Origin: DASPWV01 sp046727855
GTDB lineage: Bacteria > Acidobacteriota > Vicinamibacteria > Vicinamibacterales > UBA2999
DNA length: 27,346 nucleotides
Direction of reading: 5' to 3'
NCBI GenBank assembly: GCA_046727855.1
Contig: JBKPDL010000182.1
Location: 1 to 27,346 of the forward strand
Both the position numbers and the translations under genes were made by a program. Positions 8,158-17,192 of the stretch are shown piece by piece. The first letter of the stretch is position 1. The number at the start of each line of letters is the position of its first letter. Below the pieces are notes generated by a model. That model worked only from the letters and a program-made list of their open reading frames with translations. It did not search any database and was not told the DNA's origin.

Positions 8158-9089
8158 TGCTCGATGCGACTGCGAAAGCCTTTTTTCATTCACTCGGTCA
8201 GATCACATTCCTGAAACGGCTCGCATCGCGCTACGGCATGGCTCCGGAGGGGTTTGCCCGCCGGTTCATCGCGGGCGAATCGATCGATGAGGCCATTCCT
8301 GCCGTTCGCCGCATCGAGCACCAGCGGCTGCTCGTCACGCTCGATTATCTCGGTGAGAGCGCCGTGACGGCAGAGGAAGCCGATGCTGCCACGCGCGAGT
8401 ACCTGGGCATCCTCGACACCATCGTGCGGTCGGGCATCGAGCGCAATGTGTCGATCAAGCTGACGCAGCTGGGCCTGGACGTCGATCGGGCGACCTCGGT
8501 CGATAACCTGCGGCGCATCCTCGAGCCCGCCGCGGAGCACGGCTTCTTCGTCCGGATCGACATGGAGAATTCGCCGTATACGGATGTGACGCTGCAGATC
8601 TTCGAGACGCTCTGGGGCCAGGGCTATCGCAACATCGGAGTTGTCCTGCAGTCGATGCTGATGCGAACGCCGGACGACGTGGCGCGCATCAATCATCTGG
8701 GTGCGCGCATTCGCCTCGTGAAGGGCGCGTACTTGGAGCCGAAGACCGTCGCGTACCAAAACAAGACCGAAGTCGATGAGGCATTCGTGGCGCTGATGAA
8801 GACGTTGCTCGATCACGGCAACTACCCCGCAATCGCCACTCACGATCCCGCGATGATCGCGGCGACCAAAGCGCACACGGCGGAAAAAGGTTACGCCAAG
8901 GATCGTTTCGAATTTCAGATGCTCTACGGCATTCGGCGCGATCTGCAGGCGGCGCTCGCCGCGGAGGGCTACCGTGTCCGTCTCTATGTCCCATTCGGCG
9001 CGCAGTGGTTTCCTTATTTCATGCGGCGGCTCGGCGAGCGCCCGGCCAACGTCGGCTTCGTCCTGAAAGGAATCTTCAGAGAAACGTAA
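8157..9089 (+). CDS. Proline dehydrogenase (monofunctional)
   Basis: 310 residues, the length of stand-alone PRODH enzymes. FAD-dependent oxidation of proline to pyrroline-5-carboxylate, passing electrons to the membrane quinone pool. The TIM-barrel core is recognisable: NVSIKLTQLGLD, FFVRIDMENSPYTDVTL, NIGVVLQSMLMRT, RLVKGAYLEP, PAIATHDPAMI, FEFQMLYGIR and the C-terminal YVPFGAQWFPYFMRRLGERPAN with the proline-binding RRL.ERPAN arginines. No P5C dehydrogenase domain is fused and none lies in this window. It ends the operon; translation appears coupled to the acyltransferase by a one-base overlap. It converges on the M20 gene with four bases between stops. Confidence 0.9.
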   Translation: MLDATAKAFFHSLGQITFLKRLASRYGMAPEGFARRFIAGESIDEAIPAVRRIEHQRLLVTLDYLGESAVTAEEADAATREYLGILDTIVRSGIERNVSIKLTQLGLDVDRATSVDNLRRILEPAAEHGFFVRIDMENSPYTDVTLQIFETLWGQGYRNIGVVLQSMLMRTPDDVARINHLGARIRLVKGAYLEPKTVAYQNKTEVDEAFVALMKTLLDHGNYPAIATHDPAMIAATKAHTAEKGYAKDRFEFQMLYGIRRDLQAALAAEGYRVRLYVPFGAQWFPYFMRRLGERPANVGFVLKGIFRET

Positions 9090-9093
9090 GCGT

Positions 9094-10227
9094 TCAACAC
9101 CACGCGCGCGCCAGATTGATCAACGCGTCGCGGCACTTCAACACCGACTGCACATCCACCCACTCCTCGAGGCCATGCAGTCCAGCACCGGTCGGACCAA
9201 AGAGGACCGACGGAATACCGGCGTCGCCAAGGACAGCCGCGTCGGTCCAAAAGCTCATGCCGATCACCGGCGCGTCGATGCCGCTCTGGCCGGCAGATTC
9301 GACCAGGCGCCGCGGCAGCTCGTGTGCGGCCTCGATCTCGTACGGCGAACGCGCAAACATCCTGCGGCTGGCGGCTTTGAATTCGCGGTCCGCGGCGCCG
9401 AGCCGTTCGAGGATCGTCTCAATCTCACGAGTGGCGACGCCGATTGGCTCGCCCGGGATGGTCCGACGCTCGATTTGCAACGAGCAGCGATCCGGATAGC
9501 TGCTCAACTCGCGCCCACCTTCGATGAGCGAGGCATGAATCGAGGCCGTACCCAGTAAAAGATGCGAACGGCCCGCCTGCAGATCGCGATCGAGCGCCTC
9601 GATGGCCGCGAGCACGCGACCCATGCGCACGATGGCATCGCGTCCCTCGCGCGGGCGGCTGCCGTGCGCGGCGCGTCCCTCGGTTTCAATCTCCACCCAC
9701 TCGAATCCCTTGTGCGCAATCGCGACCGCCAGGTCGGTCGGTTCGGTGACCACCGCTGCGTCAGCGCGGTAACGCGTGACCAACGCATCGGAGCCGATGC
9801 TCGCATGTTCCTCATCGACGACGCAGGCAATCACCAGGCTGCCGCGCTCGAGGCCGCCTCCCTCGAAAATCGCACGCGCCGCGCCAATCATCGCTGCAAT
9901 ACCGCTTTTCATGTCCTGCGACCCGCGGCCGTACACGCGGCCGTCGCGTTCCACAGGGTCGAACGGGTGGCTCATGCCCGCGACACCGACGGTGTCGATG
10001 TGGCCACAGAACATCAGTGATCGACCCGGAGCACGCCCCCTCAGCGTCGCGACGACGTTCGATCGCCCGTCCACGACCTCCTGCAGCTCCACATCCAGTC
10101 CAGCGCCGCGCAGGTGCTGGACGAGCGCACGTGCGATCAGCGTCTCGCCAGCTGCGCCGGGCACGAGCGACGGATTGACCGAGTCGATGGCGACGAGCTC
10201 TTTCAGCAGGGTAATGGTGTGGTCCAT
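9094..10227 (-). CDS. M20 family metallopeptidase/deacylase (ArgE/DapE/CPG2-like)
   Basis: 377 residues. The two-zinc M20 ligands are all visible: CGHIDTV (His76, Asp78), GRGSQDMKSG (Asp105 bridging), VVDEEHAS (Glu139 general base, Glu140), VVTEPTD (Glu162) and a C-terminal GAGLHGLEEWV (His). The central dimerisation domain includes AAHGSRPREGRDAI. Members hydrolyse N-acyl amino acids, succinyl-diaminopimelate or peptides; ArgE-like deacylases, DapE and carboxypeptidase G2 cannot be separated by eye. No arginine or lysine biosynthesis gene is nearby. The ATG at 10227 lies only three bases from repeat unit A (10231-10326), so its promoter and leader are probably within that repeat. Confidence 0.85.
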   Translation of the reverse strand: MDHTITLLKELVAIDSVNPSLVPGAAGETLIARALVQHLRGAGLDVELQEVVDGRSNVVATLRGRAPGRSLMFCGHIDTVGVAGMSHPFDPVERDGRVYGRGSQDMKSGIAAMIGAARAIFEGGGLERGSLVIACVVDEEHASIGSDALVTRYRADAAVVTEPTDLAVAIAHKGFEWVEIETEGRAAHGSRPREGRDAIVRMGRVLAAIEALDRDLQAGRSHLLLGTASIHASLIEGGRELSSYPDRCSLQIERRTIPGEPIGVATREIETILERLGAADREFKAASRRMFARSPYEIEAAHELPRRLVESAGQSGIDAPVIGMSFWTDAAVLGDAGIPSVLFGPTGAGLHGLEEWVDVQSVLKCRDALINLARAWC

Positions 10228-10230
10228 CGG

Positions 10231-10326
10231 TTAGACCGTTATGCGGCCACAGACGTGAATTTTGTACGCGTTGTAGACTCGCATAACGGTCTACGGCGCG
10301 CGGAGCGCGCCAAGCCAACAACAAGA
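10231..10326 (+). repeat. Repeat unit A, left copy (96 bp)
   Basis: Identical over all 96 bases to the reverse complement of 13483-13578. It contains a 14-bp perfect inverted repeat, TAGACCGTTATGCG (10232-10245) with CGCATAACGGTCTA (10280-10293), around a 34-nt loop. A second hairpin follows, GGCGCGC-GGA-GCGCGCC (10295-10311), and then an AAGCCAACAACAAGA tail. It begins three bases upstream of the M20 start codon. The size and structure resemble REP-like or MITE-like elements, but the family is not recognised. Confidence 0.85.
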
Positions 10327-10410
10327 ACTAACGAGGCCCTGCCTGAGACCGTCGCGCATGTTGGGATCTATGCCGACTTGTCGGTCGGTCTGAGACTAGG
10401 CCTCGTTAGT
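10327..10410 (+). repeat. Hairpin unit B
   Basis: Terminal inverted repeat ACTAACGAGGCC (10327-10338) and GGCCTCGTTAGT (10399-10410), 12 of 12 paired, enclosing 60 bases with further partial pairing (GAGACC with GGTCTGAGAC). It directly abuts unit A, and no second copy lies in the window. Its ends resemble those of unit D (CTAAC/CTAGCC). Confidence 0.65.
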
Positions 10411-10425
10411 CTCTATGTTGTCTTG

Positions 10426-10442
10426 CCCCGCCTCCGGCGGGG
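10426..10442 (+). repeat. Short GC hairpin between units B and C
   Basis: CCCCGCC-TCC-GGCGGGG, a seven-pair stem with a three-base loop. No T-run follows, so a classical intrinsic terminator is not supported. It lies in the intergenic repeat array between two minus-strand genes. Confidence 0.5.
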
Positions 10443-10446
10443 CGTC

Positions 10447-10499
10447 GCCTTGACGGAAAAAAGTTGACTCATTCGTCGAAATTCCGGGGCCGTCAAGGC
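10447..10499 (+). repeat. Hairpin unit C
   Basis: Ten-base perfect inverted repeat GCCTTGACGG (10447-10456) and CCGTCAAGGC (10490-10499), enclosing 33 bases that start with an A6 run. Like units A, B and D it is a long-loop stem. It lies between B and D and is absent from the right-hand composite. Confidence 0.55.
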
Positions 10500-10501
10500 T
10501 C

Positions 10502-10557
10502 CTGGCCAAGTGCCGCGGAGTTGGCCGGATATCAAGGGCAGGGCCCTTGGCTAGTTC
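10502..10557 (+). repeat. Repeat unit D, left copy (56 bp)
   Basis: Matches the reverse complement of 13426-13481 at 51 of 56 positions by hand alignment. The shared core includes GCCGCGGAGTT and GATATCAAGGGCAGGGCCC. The terminal inverted repeat, perfect in the right copy, has two or more mismatches here. The remainder of the intergenic stretch, 10558-10586, shows nothing notable. Confidence 0.75.
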
Positions 10558-10586
10558 ATCCGCACGCGCAGAACGCCGATCCGGCA

Positions 10587-11225
10587 TCACTCGACAACAT
10601 GGATGCCCGTCACCGGGTGCAGCTCCCAGGCAGTGGCCCGCCAATTGTGAACCAAACCAGGCCTCGTGTTCTCTGATTCCTCGTCATGCTCGATGTCGAA
10701 CAGGAGCCAGCCTTCGACGCGAACACGCTTGCCCACGAGCCGCCGCAGGGCGTCGAGACTCCAATCAAGGCCCTGCTCGCGTGCCCAACGCCTCCAGTAG
10801 GGAGTGACTTCGACCACGACCTGATCGATGCCAGGGGCACGAGGCGCGCGCGCAAGGTGGATATGGATATCGCGTTGAGTGAACGACAGACAGTTTGCGA
10901 ATTCAACGGGGCCGGGCCGGACAGCGGTCACGTAGCCCTCAATGGCCGCCGCGTGCCGATCGGACCAACGCGTATCGTCGCGGCCGCGCGCGAGCAGCGC
11001 GTCGAGCGACACGCGGCGATCGAAATCACCATTCGCCGGAACCTGCACCCGGTTTTTCAGTGCGACCAATGCGCGTTCTTCCCCGCCGATGAGCGCCCAC
11101 TGGATGCCGCATGTCTTTGGAAGCCACAAGGGAGCGGCCGCCGCTGCGCCGGCTGCCGCAATGACGAGTATCAGCCGCCGGCTTCGCACGCGCGCCGTGT
11201 TGGTCTGCGGATTGCTCTGCACCAA
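10587..11225 (-). CDS. Membrane-anchored conserved protein of unknown function
   Basis: 212 residues from a TTG at 11225 (GTG at 11222 is the next codon); GGAG lies seven bases before the TTG. Residues 17-37 form one hydrophobic segment (RRLILVIAAAGAAAAAPLWL), so the rest is probably periplasmic or surface-anchored. The globular part has EGYVTAVRPGPVEFANC, a DIHIHL segment, and a C-terminal block: RVRVEGWLLFDIEHDEE, then HNWRATAWELHPVTGI. The latter beta-rich pattern looks like an OB-fold-type domain seen in uncharacterised proteins. I do not recognise a family with a known function. SURF1 was considered and does not fit, as the second helix is missing. It lies alone between repeat array 10231-10557 and the BON-like gene, which it faces back to back. 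Confidence 0.65.
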   Translation of the reverse strand: MVQSNPQTNTARVRSRRLILVIAAAGAAAAAPLWLPKTCGIQWALIGGEERALVALKNRVQVPANGDFDRRVSLDALLARGRDDTRWSDRHAAAIEGYVTAVRPGPVEFANCLSFTQRDIHIHLARAPRAPGIDQVVVEVTPYWRRWAREQGLDWSLDALRRLVGKRVRVEGWLLFDIEHDEESENTRPGLVHNWRATAWELHPVTGIHVVE

Positions 11226-11263
11226 GTAGTCACTCCGGCTGAGTGGATGATTGGGGTAGCCAC

Positions 11264-11608
11264 ATGCTCAATACTGTGCGTCGATTCATCACCGCAGCGG
11301 TAGCGGTCGCTCTGCTCGTGGTTTCCGTCGCGTGCTCGAACACCGCCAGCGCCGTGGTCAAGGACACGAAGGACAACACCGCCAAGGTTGCGGCGGGAGC
11401 CGAAACGGTTGACGTGAAAACGGCGCTGATGGCGGCAAAAGACCTCGACACGGGCGCCATCGATGTCGATACCTATGCCGACACCAAGACTGTCGTGCTT
11501 CGCGGCTCCGTTCCCACAGCTGAACAGAAGGCGCGGGCGGAACAGATCGCGCGTGAGCACGCGCCGAACTACAAGATCGACAACCGGTTGGCAGTTGTGC
11601 CGAATTGA
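11264..11608 (+). CDS. Small lipoprotein with BON-like domain
   Basis: 114 residues from the ATG at 11264, preceded by GGGG at 11252-11255. The N-terminus is a lipoprotein signal: basic NTVRR, then a hydrophobic run ending VVSVACSN, with Cys22-23 the expected lipidation site. The rest includes a polar helix (KDTKDNTAKVAAG) and a BON-like alpha/beta pattern: VKTALMAAKDLDTGAIDVDTY, then KTVVLRGSVPTAEQKARAEQIA and a closing YKIDNRLAVVP. BON domains bind membranes or peptidoglycan-proximal surfaces in OsmY-type proteins, and an envelope stress role is possible. The upstream frame to 11243 is open but lacks the signal. The gene is divergent from the unknown membrane-anchored protein, with 38 bases between starts. 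Confidence 0.75.
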   Translation: MLNTVRRFITAAVAVALLVVSVACSNTASAVVKDTKDNTAKVAAGAETVDVKTALMAAKDLDTGAIDVDTYADTKTVVLRGSVPTAEQKARAEQIAREHAPNYKIDNRLAVVPN

Positions 11609-11620
11609 GGCTGCGCGGCC

Positions 11621-12001
11621 TCAGCCGCGCGGAACGAACTCGATCGTCGCCTCGCGACGTCGTTTGGTGCGAAAACCGCGGACGTACTTGCGCGATCCCG
11701 GTGTGGTGTACTTCGCGGCGTAAGCCTGCTCGACGGCATCACGCAGACGCTCGCTCCGCACGCGAACCGCGCGTACGCGAACTTCCCGATCGCCGATTTG
11801 GATGGTACCGCTGGCATCCTCCAGAAACGTGCGATACCAGCCGTCCGGCTCGAGTGTCCACGATCGAACGAACACTCGACCGTCGACGATGACCGGCCAG
11901 ACGGCGATGAAACGATGCTGCGAGCGCGCGCCTGCGCGAATACCGAGATACTTGCATTCGTCGATTGCGGCAACGACCGAGCGCGACAGCCGGCGTGTCA
12001 T
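11621..12001 (-). CDS. DUF2255 family protein
   Basis: 126 residues. The pattern RSWTLEPDGWYRTFLEDASGTIQI, then AVRVRSERLRDAVEQAYAAKY, TPGSRKYVRGF and a basic RTKRRREATIEF close matches DUF2255, a small family related to split-barrel flavin-binding folds but without an assigned reaction. (Motifs are given in separated blocks.) Length fits the family. The start at 12001 is immediately downstream on the minus strand of a seven-pair hairpin (12006-12024) containing GGAGG, which may affect its translation. It converges on the BON-like gene with 12 bases between stops and diverges from the CCA-adding enzyme. Confidence 0.7.
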   Translation of the reverse strand: MTRRLSRSVVAAIDECKYLGIRAGARSQHRFIAVWPVIVDGRVFVRSWTLEPDGWYRTFLEDASGTIQIGDREVRVRAVRVRSERLRDAVEQAYAAKYTTPGSRKYVRGFRTKRRREATIEFVPRG

Positions 12002-12005
12002 GACG

Positions 12006-12037
12006 GGCGGAGTTTACCTCCGCCGGGCGCGGTAAAC
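12006..12037. promoter_or_regulatory. Overlapping hairpin and palindrome between divergent genes
   Basis: Two perfect inverted repeats overlap in the 57-base gap between DUF2255 and the CCA enzyme. One is GGCGGAG-TTTAC-CTCCGCC at 12006-12024. The other is GTTTACC (12012-12018) with GGTAAAC (12031-12037), 12 bases apart. They could form alternative RNA structures in either leader or an operator site. The arms are read directly; the regulatory role is inferred. Confidence 0.35.
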
Positions 12038-12058
12038 GAAGTACGCCAGAATGAACGC

Positions 12059-13432
12059 ATGAGCTCCACGCTGATCGCGCAAGCGATCGACATTGCGCGC
12101 CTGGTGCGTACCGAGGGCGGCCGCGCGCTCGTCGTGGGCGGCTTCGTGCGCGATCAGCTGCTCGGCCGGCCGTCGAGCGAGCTGGACATGGAAGTGTTCG
12201 GGATCCCCGAACAGCGGCTCCGCGCTCTCCTCGCGCAGTTCGGCCGGGTCGAAGCCGTGGGCCAGCAGTTTCCCGTTTACAAGCTCGGCGCGATCGATGT
12301 CGCGCTTCCCCGACGTGAATCGAAGTCCGGGCGCGGACACAAAGGCTTCATGGTCAGCGGCGATCCGTACATGAGCATCGAGGAAGCGGCGCGGCGGCGG
12401 GATTTCACCGTGAACGCAATCATGTGGGATCCGCTCACGAAGGAATACCTCGACCCGTTCAACGGCCGGGCGGATCTCGAGCGCCGCATCCTCCGCGTGG
12501 TCGATCCGCGAACGTTCCTGGACGACTCGCTGCGCGTACTGCGCGCGCTGCAGTTCGCTGCGCGATTCGAGCTGACCGCGGACGAACACACCAAAGCGCT
12601 CTGCCGCTCGATTGCGCTCGACGATTTACCGTCTGAGCGGATTTGGGGCGAGTTCGAAAAGCTGCTGCTCAAGGCCGCACGGCCGTCGATCGGCTTCGCC
12701 CTCGCGCGCGAGCTCGACGTCACCACAAAGCTGCTGCCGGAACTGCACGCGCTCATCGGCTGCCCGCAGGAGCCCGAGTGGCACCCCGAAGGCGACTGCT
12801 GGATTCACACGCTCATGGTCATCGACGAAGCGCGCGGGCGAAACGGCGACCTCAATCGGGCGCAGCTTGCCGCGGTCATGCTCGGCGCGGTGTGCCACGA
12901 CCTTGGCAAGCCGCTGACGACCGCGATCATCGACGGGCGTATTCGCTCGCCTGGACACGAAGAGGCAGGCGTTGAACCCGCGACGTGCCTGCTCGGTCGC
13001 CTCAGTGTGCACTCGCTGGACGGGTTCGACGTGCGATGGCACGTGCTCGGGATGGTTGCGCATCATCTGAAGCCCGGCGCGTTTTACAAGGTGCGCGACG
13101 AAATCGGCGACGGCGCCTTCAGGCGGCTCGCTCAGAAGGTCGATTTGGAGCTGCTGGCGCGACTCGCGCGTGCCGACTGCAATGGACGTACGGGCAACTT
13201 CGATTGCAGCGCGATGGACTGGTTCATCGAGCGGGCGCGATCGCTTGGCGTGGAGCACCAGCCGCCGCCGCCGATTCTGATGGGTCGGCATCTCCTGGAA
13301 TTGGGAGTACAGCCGGGTCCGGCGATGGGAGAGATGCTGAAAGCTGTCTATGAGCTTCAGTTAGATGGCAAGATCACCACGCTCGACGAGGCGAAACGTG
13401 AAGCCGCCGCGATGATGAGCAGGCCGAGCTAG
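12059..13432 (+). CDS. CCA-adding tRNA nucleotidyltransferase with HD domain
   Basis: 457 residues. Adds or repairs the CCA 3' end of tRNA; poly(A) polymerases share the fold. N-terminal nucleotidyltransferase head: VVGGFVRDQLLGRPSSELDMEVFG, read as GGFVRDxLLG with the metal-binding D43-x-E45 pair and a third carboxylate at D80 (IDVALPRRES). The neck has ARRRDFTVNAI, then DPFNGRADL, and RVLRALQFAARF; next ERIWGEFEKLL. The C-terminal part contains HPEGDCWIHT and an HD phosphohydrolase motif VCHDLGKP (His280, Asp281), as in E. coli-type Cca. The frame is open back to 11798, but homology begins at the ATG at 12059. The TAG stop lies inside repeat unit D (right copy), so the 3' end carries a strong hairpin. 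Confidence 0.88.
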   Translation: MSSTLIAQAIDIARLVRTEGGRALVVGGFVRDQLLGRPSSELDMEVFGIPEQRLRALLAQFGRVEAVGQQFPVYKLGAIDVALPRRESKSGRGHKGFMVSGDPYMSIEEAARRRDFTVNAIMWDPLTKEYLDPFNGRADLERRILRVVDPRTFLDDSLRVLRALQFAARFELTADEHTKALCRSIALDDLPSERIWGEFEKLLLKAARPSIGFALARELDVTTKLLPELHALIGCPQEPEWHPEGDCWIHTLMVIDEARGRNGDLNRAQLAAVMLGAVCHDLGKPLTTAIIDGRIRSPGHEEAGVEPATCLLGRLSVHSLDGFDVRWHVLGMVAHHLKPGAFYKVRDEIGDGAFRRLAQKVDLELLARLARADCNGRTGNFDCSAMDWFIERARSLGVEHQPPPPILMGRHLLELGVQPGPAMGEMLKAVYELQLDGKITTLDEAKREAAAMMSRPS

Positions 13433-13484
13433 CCAAGGGCCCTGCCCTTGATATCTGGCTAACTCCGCGGCCCTTGGCTAGCTC
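13426..13484 (+). terminator. Repeat unit D, right copy: 16-bp stem at convergent gene ends
   Basis: GAGCTAGCCAAGGGCC (13426-13441) pairs perfectly with GGCCCTTGGCTAGCTC (13469-13484) around a 27-base loop. Bases 13426-13481 are the inverted partner of unit D at 10502-10557. It includes the CCA-gene stop codon (13430-13432). With the adjacent unit A it separates convergent genes, so a role in 3'-end formation or mRNA protection from both sides is likely. There is no clean U-tract, only TCTTGTTGTTGG on plus. Confidence 0.6.
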
Positions 13485-13578
13485 TTGTTGTTGGCTTGGC
13501 GCGCTCCGCGCGCCGTAGACCGTTATGCGAGTCTACAACGCGTACAAAATTCACGTCTGTGGCCGCATAACGGTCTAA
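13483..13578 (-). repeat. Repeat unit A, right copy (96 bp, inverted)
   Basis: Exact reverse complement of 10231-10326 over 96 bases. It overlaps the stop codon of the threonine dehydratase-like gene (TAG at 13577-13575 is part of the TTAGACC end). It also touches unit D, with two bases shared by the D stem. Read on the minus strand the order is A then D, as on the left, but without B and C between them. Confidence 0.85.
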
Positions 13579-14595
13579 AGCACGGCGGTGCTGGTGATAT
13601 AGCTCGCGTACTTCTCCGGTTCCACATTGCCGCCGCTGACAACCGCCACGACTGGTCCGGCAGCAGCATCTACTCCGCCCAATCCAAGCATCAACGCGGC
13701 GATCGTTATCGCGCCGCTCGGTTCCACGACCAGGCGCGCATTTCGAAACAGCCACGCCACCGCCTTTGCGATCTCCACATCTGGCACGACGACCACTTCG
13801 TCGACAAACTTTTTGACGTGCGCAAAAGTGAGATCGCCCGGGCGGATCGACATCAGGCCATCGGCGATGCTCTGCGTCTTCTCGAGCGTGACCGGGTGGC
13901 CCGCCGCGAGCGAACGCGACATCTTTGCGGCGCCTTCCGGTTCAACGCCGATCACGCGCACCGATGGTTTACGTTGCTTGACCGCCGTCGAGAGGCCCGA
14001 CGACAACCCGCCGCCGCCGACTTCGACCAGAACAGTTGCAACGTCAGGACACTGCTCGAGAATCTCGAGGCCAACGGTGCCCTGCCCCGCGATGATCATC
14101 GGATGGTCGAACGGGGGAATGATCGTCAGGCCGCGTGCGGCGGCTTCTCGTTCAGCACGCTGCTGACGGTGGAGCGAGTTCGTGCCTTCGAACAACACCT
14201 CGGCGCCGAACCCTTTGGCGCCGTCGACCTTCACACGCGCCGCTGTTGTCGGCATCACGATGGTTGCGCGTACGCCGAGCGTTTGCGCTGCGAGCGCGAC
14301 GGCTTGCCCATGATTGCCCGACGAATAGGTGATGACGCCGCGCGTGAGCTCGTCGCGCGAGAGTTGCGACAGCATGTTCATGGCGCCGCGGATCTTGAAG
14401 GCGCCCATTGGTTGCAGGTTCTCGCATTTCAAAAAGACCGCAGTCGGTTGGTCTGAAGACTGGCCGCGAGACGTGCCGGGCCACGGCGCCTCGATCAGCG
14501 GCGTGACGCGAGCCAGCGGGCGGATCCGCTTTGCGGCGGCTTCAATATCAGCGAGAGAGACGAAGGGCGTGTCATCGCGGACCTGCAGGTCCGCG

Positions 14596-14615
<20 letters not shown>
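13575..14615 (-). CDS. Threonine/serine dehydratase-like PLP enzyme (fold type II)
   Basis: 346 residues from the ATG at 14615. Expected to deaminate threonine or serine; serine racemase is the main alternative. PLP features are GAFKIRGA (Schiff-base lysine, residue 74), SSGNHGQAVA (phosphate/substrate loop), GGGGLSSG (PLP-phosphate glycine loop) and a C-terminal VVSGGNVEP serine or glycine site. There is no C-terminal ACT-like regulatory domain, so this is the catabolic or racemase-like class, not isoleucine-inhibited IlvA. The frame is open 24 codons upstream, but those overlap the M28 gene. The chosen ATG overlaps that gene by 20 bases and has GGGAG 11-12 bases upstream. The stop codon is supplied by repeat unit A. 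Last gene of a probable four-gene operon. Confidence 0.82.
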
Positions 14616-16247
<1,632 letters not shown>

Positions 16248-16248
<1 letters not shown>

Positions 16249-17156
16249 CAGGCCACCCTCCGCGTGTTTCGGAACTCCTCGAACAGGCGCGGCACGTTGG
16301 CGCTCACGCTCGTCAGCGATGGCGACCAGCCGAGTGCGCGTGCCCGAGGGCTGCGAACGCGCTGATCCATGGCCAGCGCCTCCGCATACGTGCCCATCTT
16401 CTTCTTGGCTTCAAGGAGCGGCACATACCGAATCACTGGCGTCTGCACCAGGTGTGCCGCGATCGCCTCGACGATGTCGTTGACGCGTTCGTCGGCTTCG
16501 TCGTTTGCGTGAAAGATGCCGGCGGCGTCAGGCGACTGCACCAGACGTACATACAAGTCGCCTACGTCGCGGTAGTAGACGCAAGGCCAGTGATTCTTGC
16601 CGTTGCCAACTACCCGCACGAGCCCGTTCAAGGCGTCCTTGAGAAGCTCGGAGATGATGCCGCGCGAGCCACCATAGAGGATTCCCGGCCGAACGACGAT
16701 GGTGCGCAGCCCGTTATCAGCCGCATCGAGCACCGCCTGTTCGTGTGTCGGCCGCCACGCCACATGCTCCGCGGGATTCACCGGTGAATCTTCGTCGGCC
16801 GGCCAGCTGTTCTTGCCGAGCACCCATACGCCGGACGTGTAGATGAACGCCTTCGGCGCAGAGGCGGAGCCGCCGAGCGCCGAGACGAGCATCTCAATCG
16901 CCTGTCGATCTTTCTCCACTGCGCGCGCCGATCCTTCGAACGCAGTGTGAACGGCCGCGTCGCAGGCCGCAACTTCGGCGATGAATCGCTTTGGCGTCGA
17001 AAGCTCGCCCAGAATCGCGATCGCGCCTCGCCCCTTGAGCCGTTCGATCTTCTCCGGATCGCGCGCGAGCGCGACCACCTGATGCCCGGCACGGAAAAGT
17101 GCGTCCAGGACGGCCGATCCGACGTACCCAGTTGCGCCAGTTAAGAAAACACGCAT
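16248..17156 (-). CDS. NAD(P)-binding epimerase-like protein, atypical SDR
   Basis: 302 residues. The N-terminal Rossmann motif is FLTGATGYVGSAVLDAL, with ALARDPEKIERLKGRGA after strand 2. Next come AAVHTAFEGS and the strand FIYTSGVWVLG. The usual extended-SDR YxxxK pair is not present where expected; that region reads AWRPTHEQAVLDA instead. Then follows TIVVRPGILYGG and a C-terminal substrate part with YRDVGDLYVRL and FHANDEADERV. It therefore belongs to the NAD-dependent epimerase/dehydratase superfamily, but of a subgroup that may bind nucleotide without classical catalysis, or that uses other residues. Substrate is unknown. It starts 36 bases after the DAC-like stop and overlaps the M28 ATG by one base. 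Confidence 0.75.
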
Positions 17157-17192
17157 TTCTTAGTTCGTCCAGTCGACTGGCGAACGGCGACG

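Noticed and set aside
10114..10467. Plus-strand frame of 117 codons through unit A, with a related peptide in 13459-13755
   Set aside because: The shared peptide is only the translation of the same 96-bp repeat. The frame overlaps the M20 gene and has no ribosome site.
11798..12058. 87-codon N-terminal extension of the CCA-adding enzyme
   Set aside because: It overlaps the DUF2255 gene on the other strand and precedes the conserved family start at 12059.
10231..13578. Composite transposon formed by the inverted repeats
   Set aside because: No transposase lies inside, the enclosed genes are ordinary housekeeping types, and no target duplication was found.
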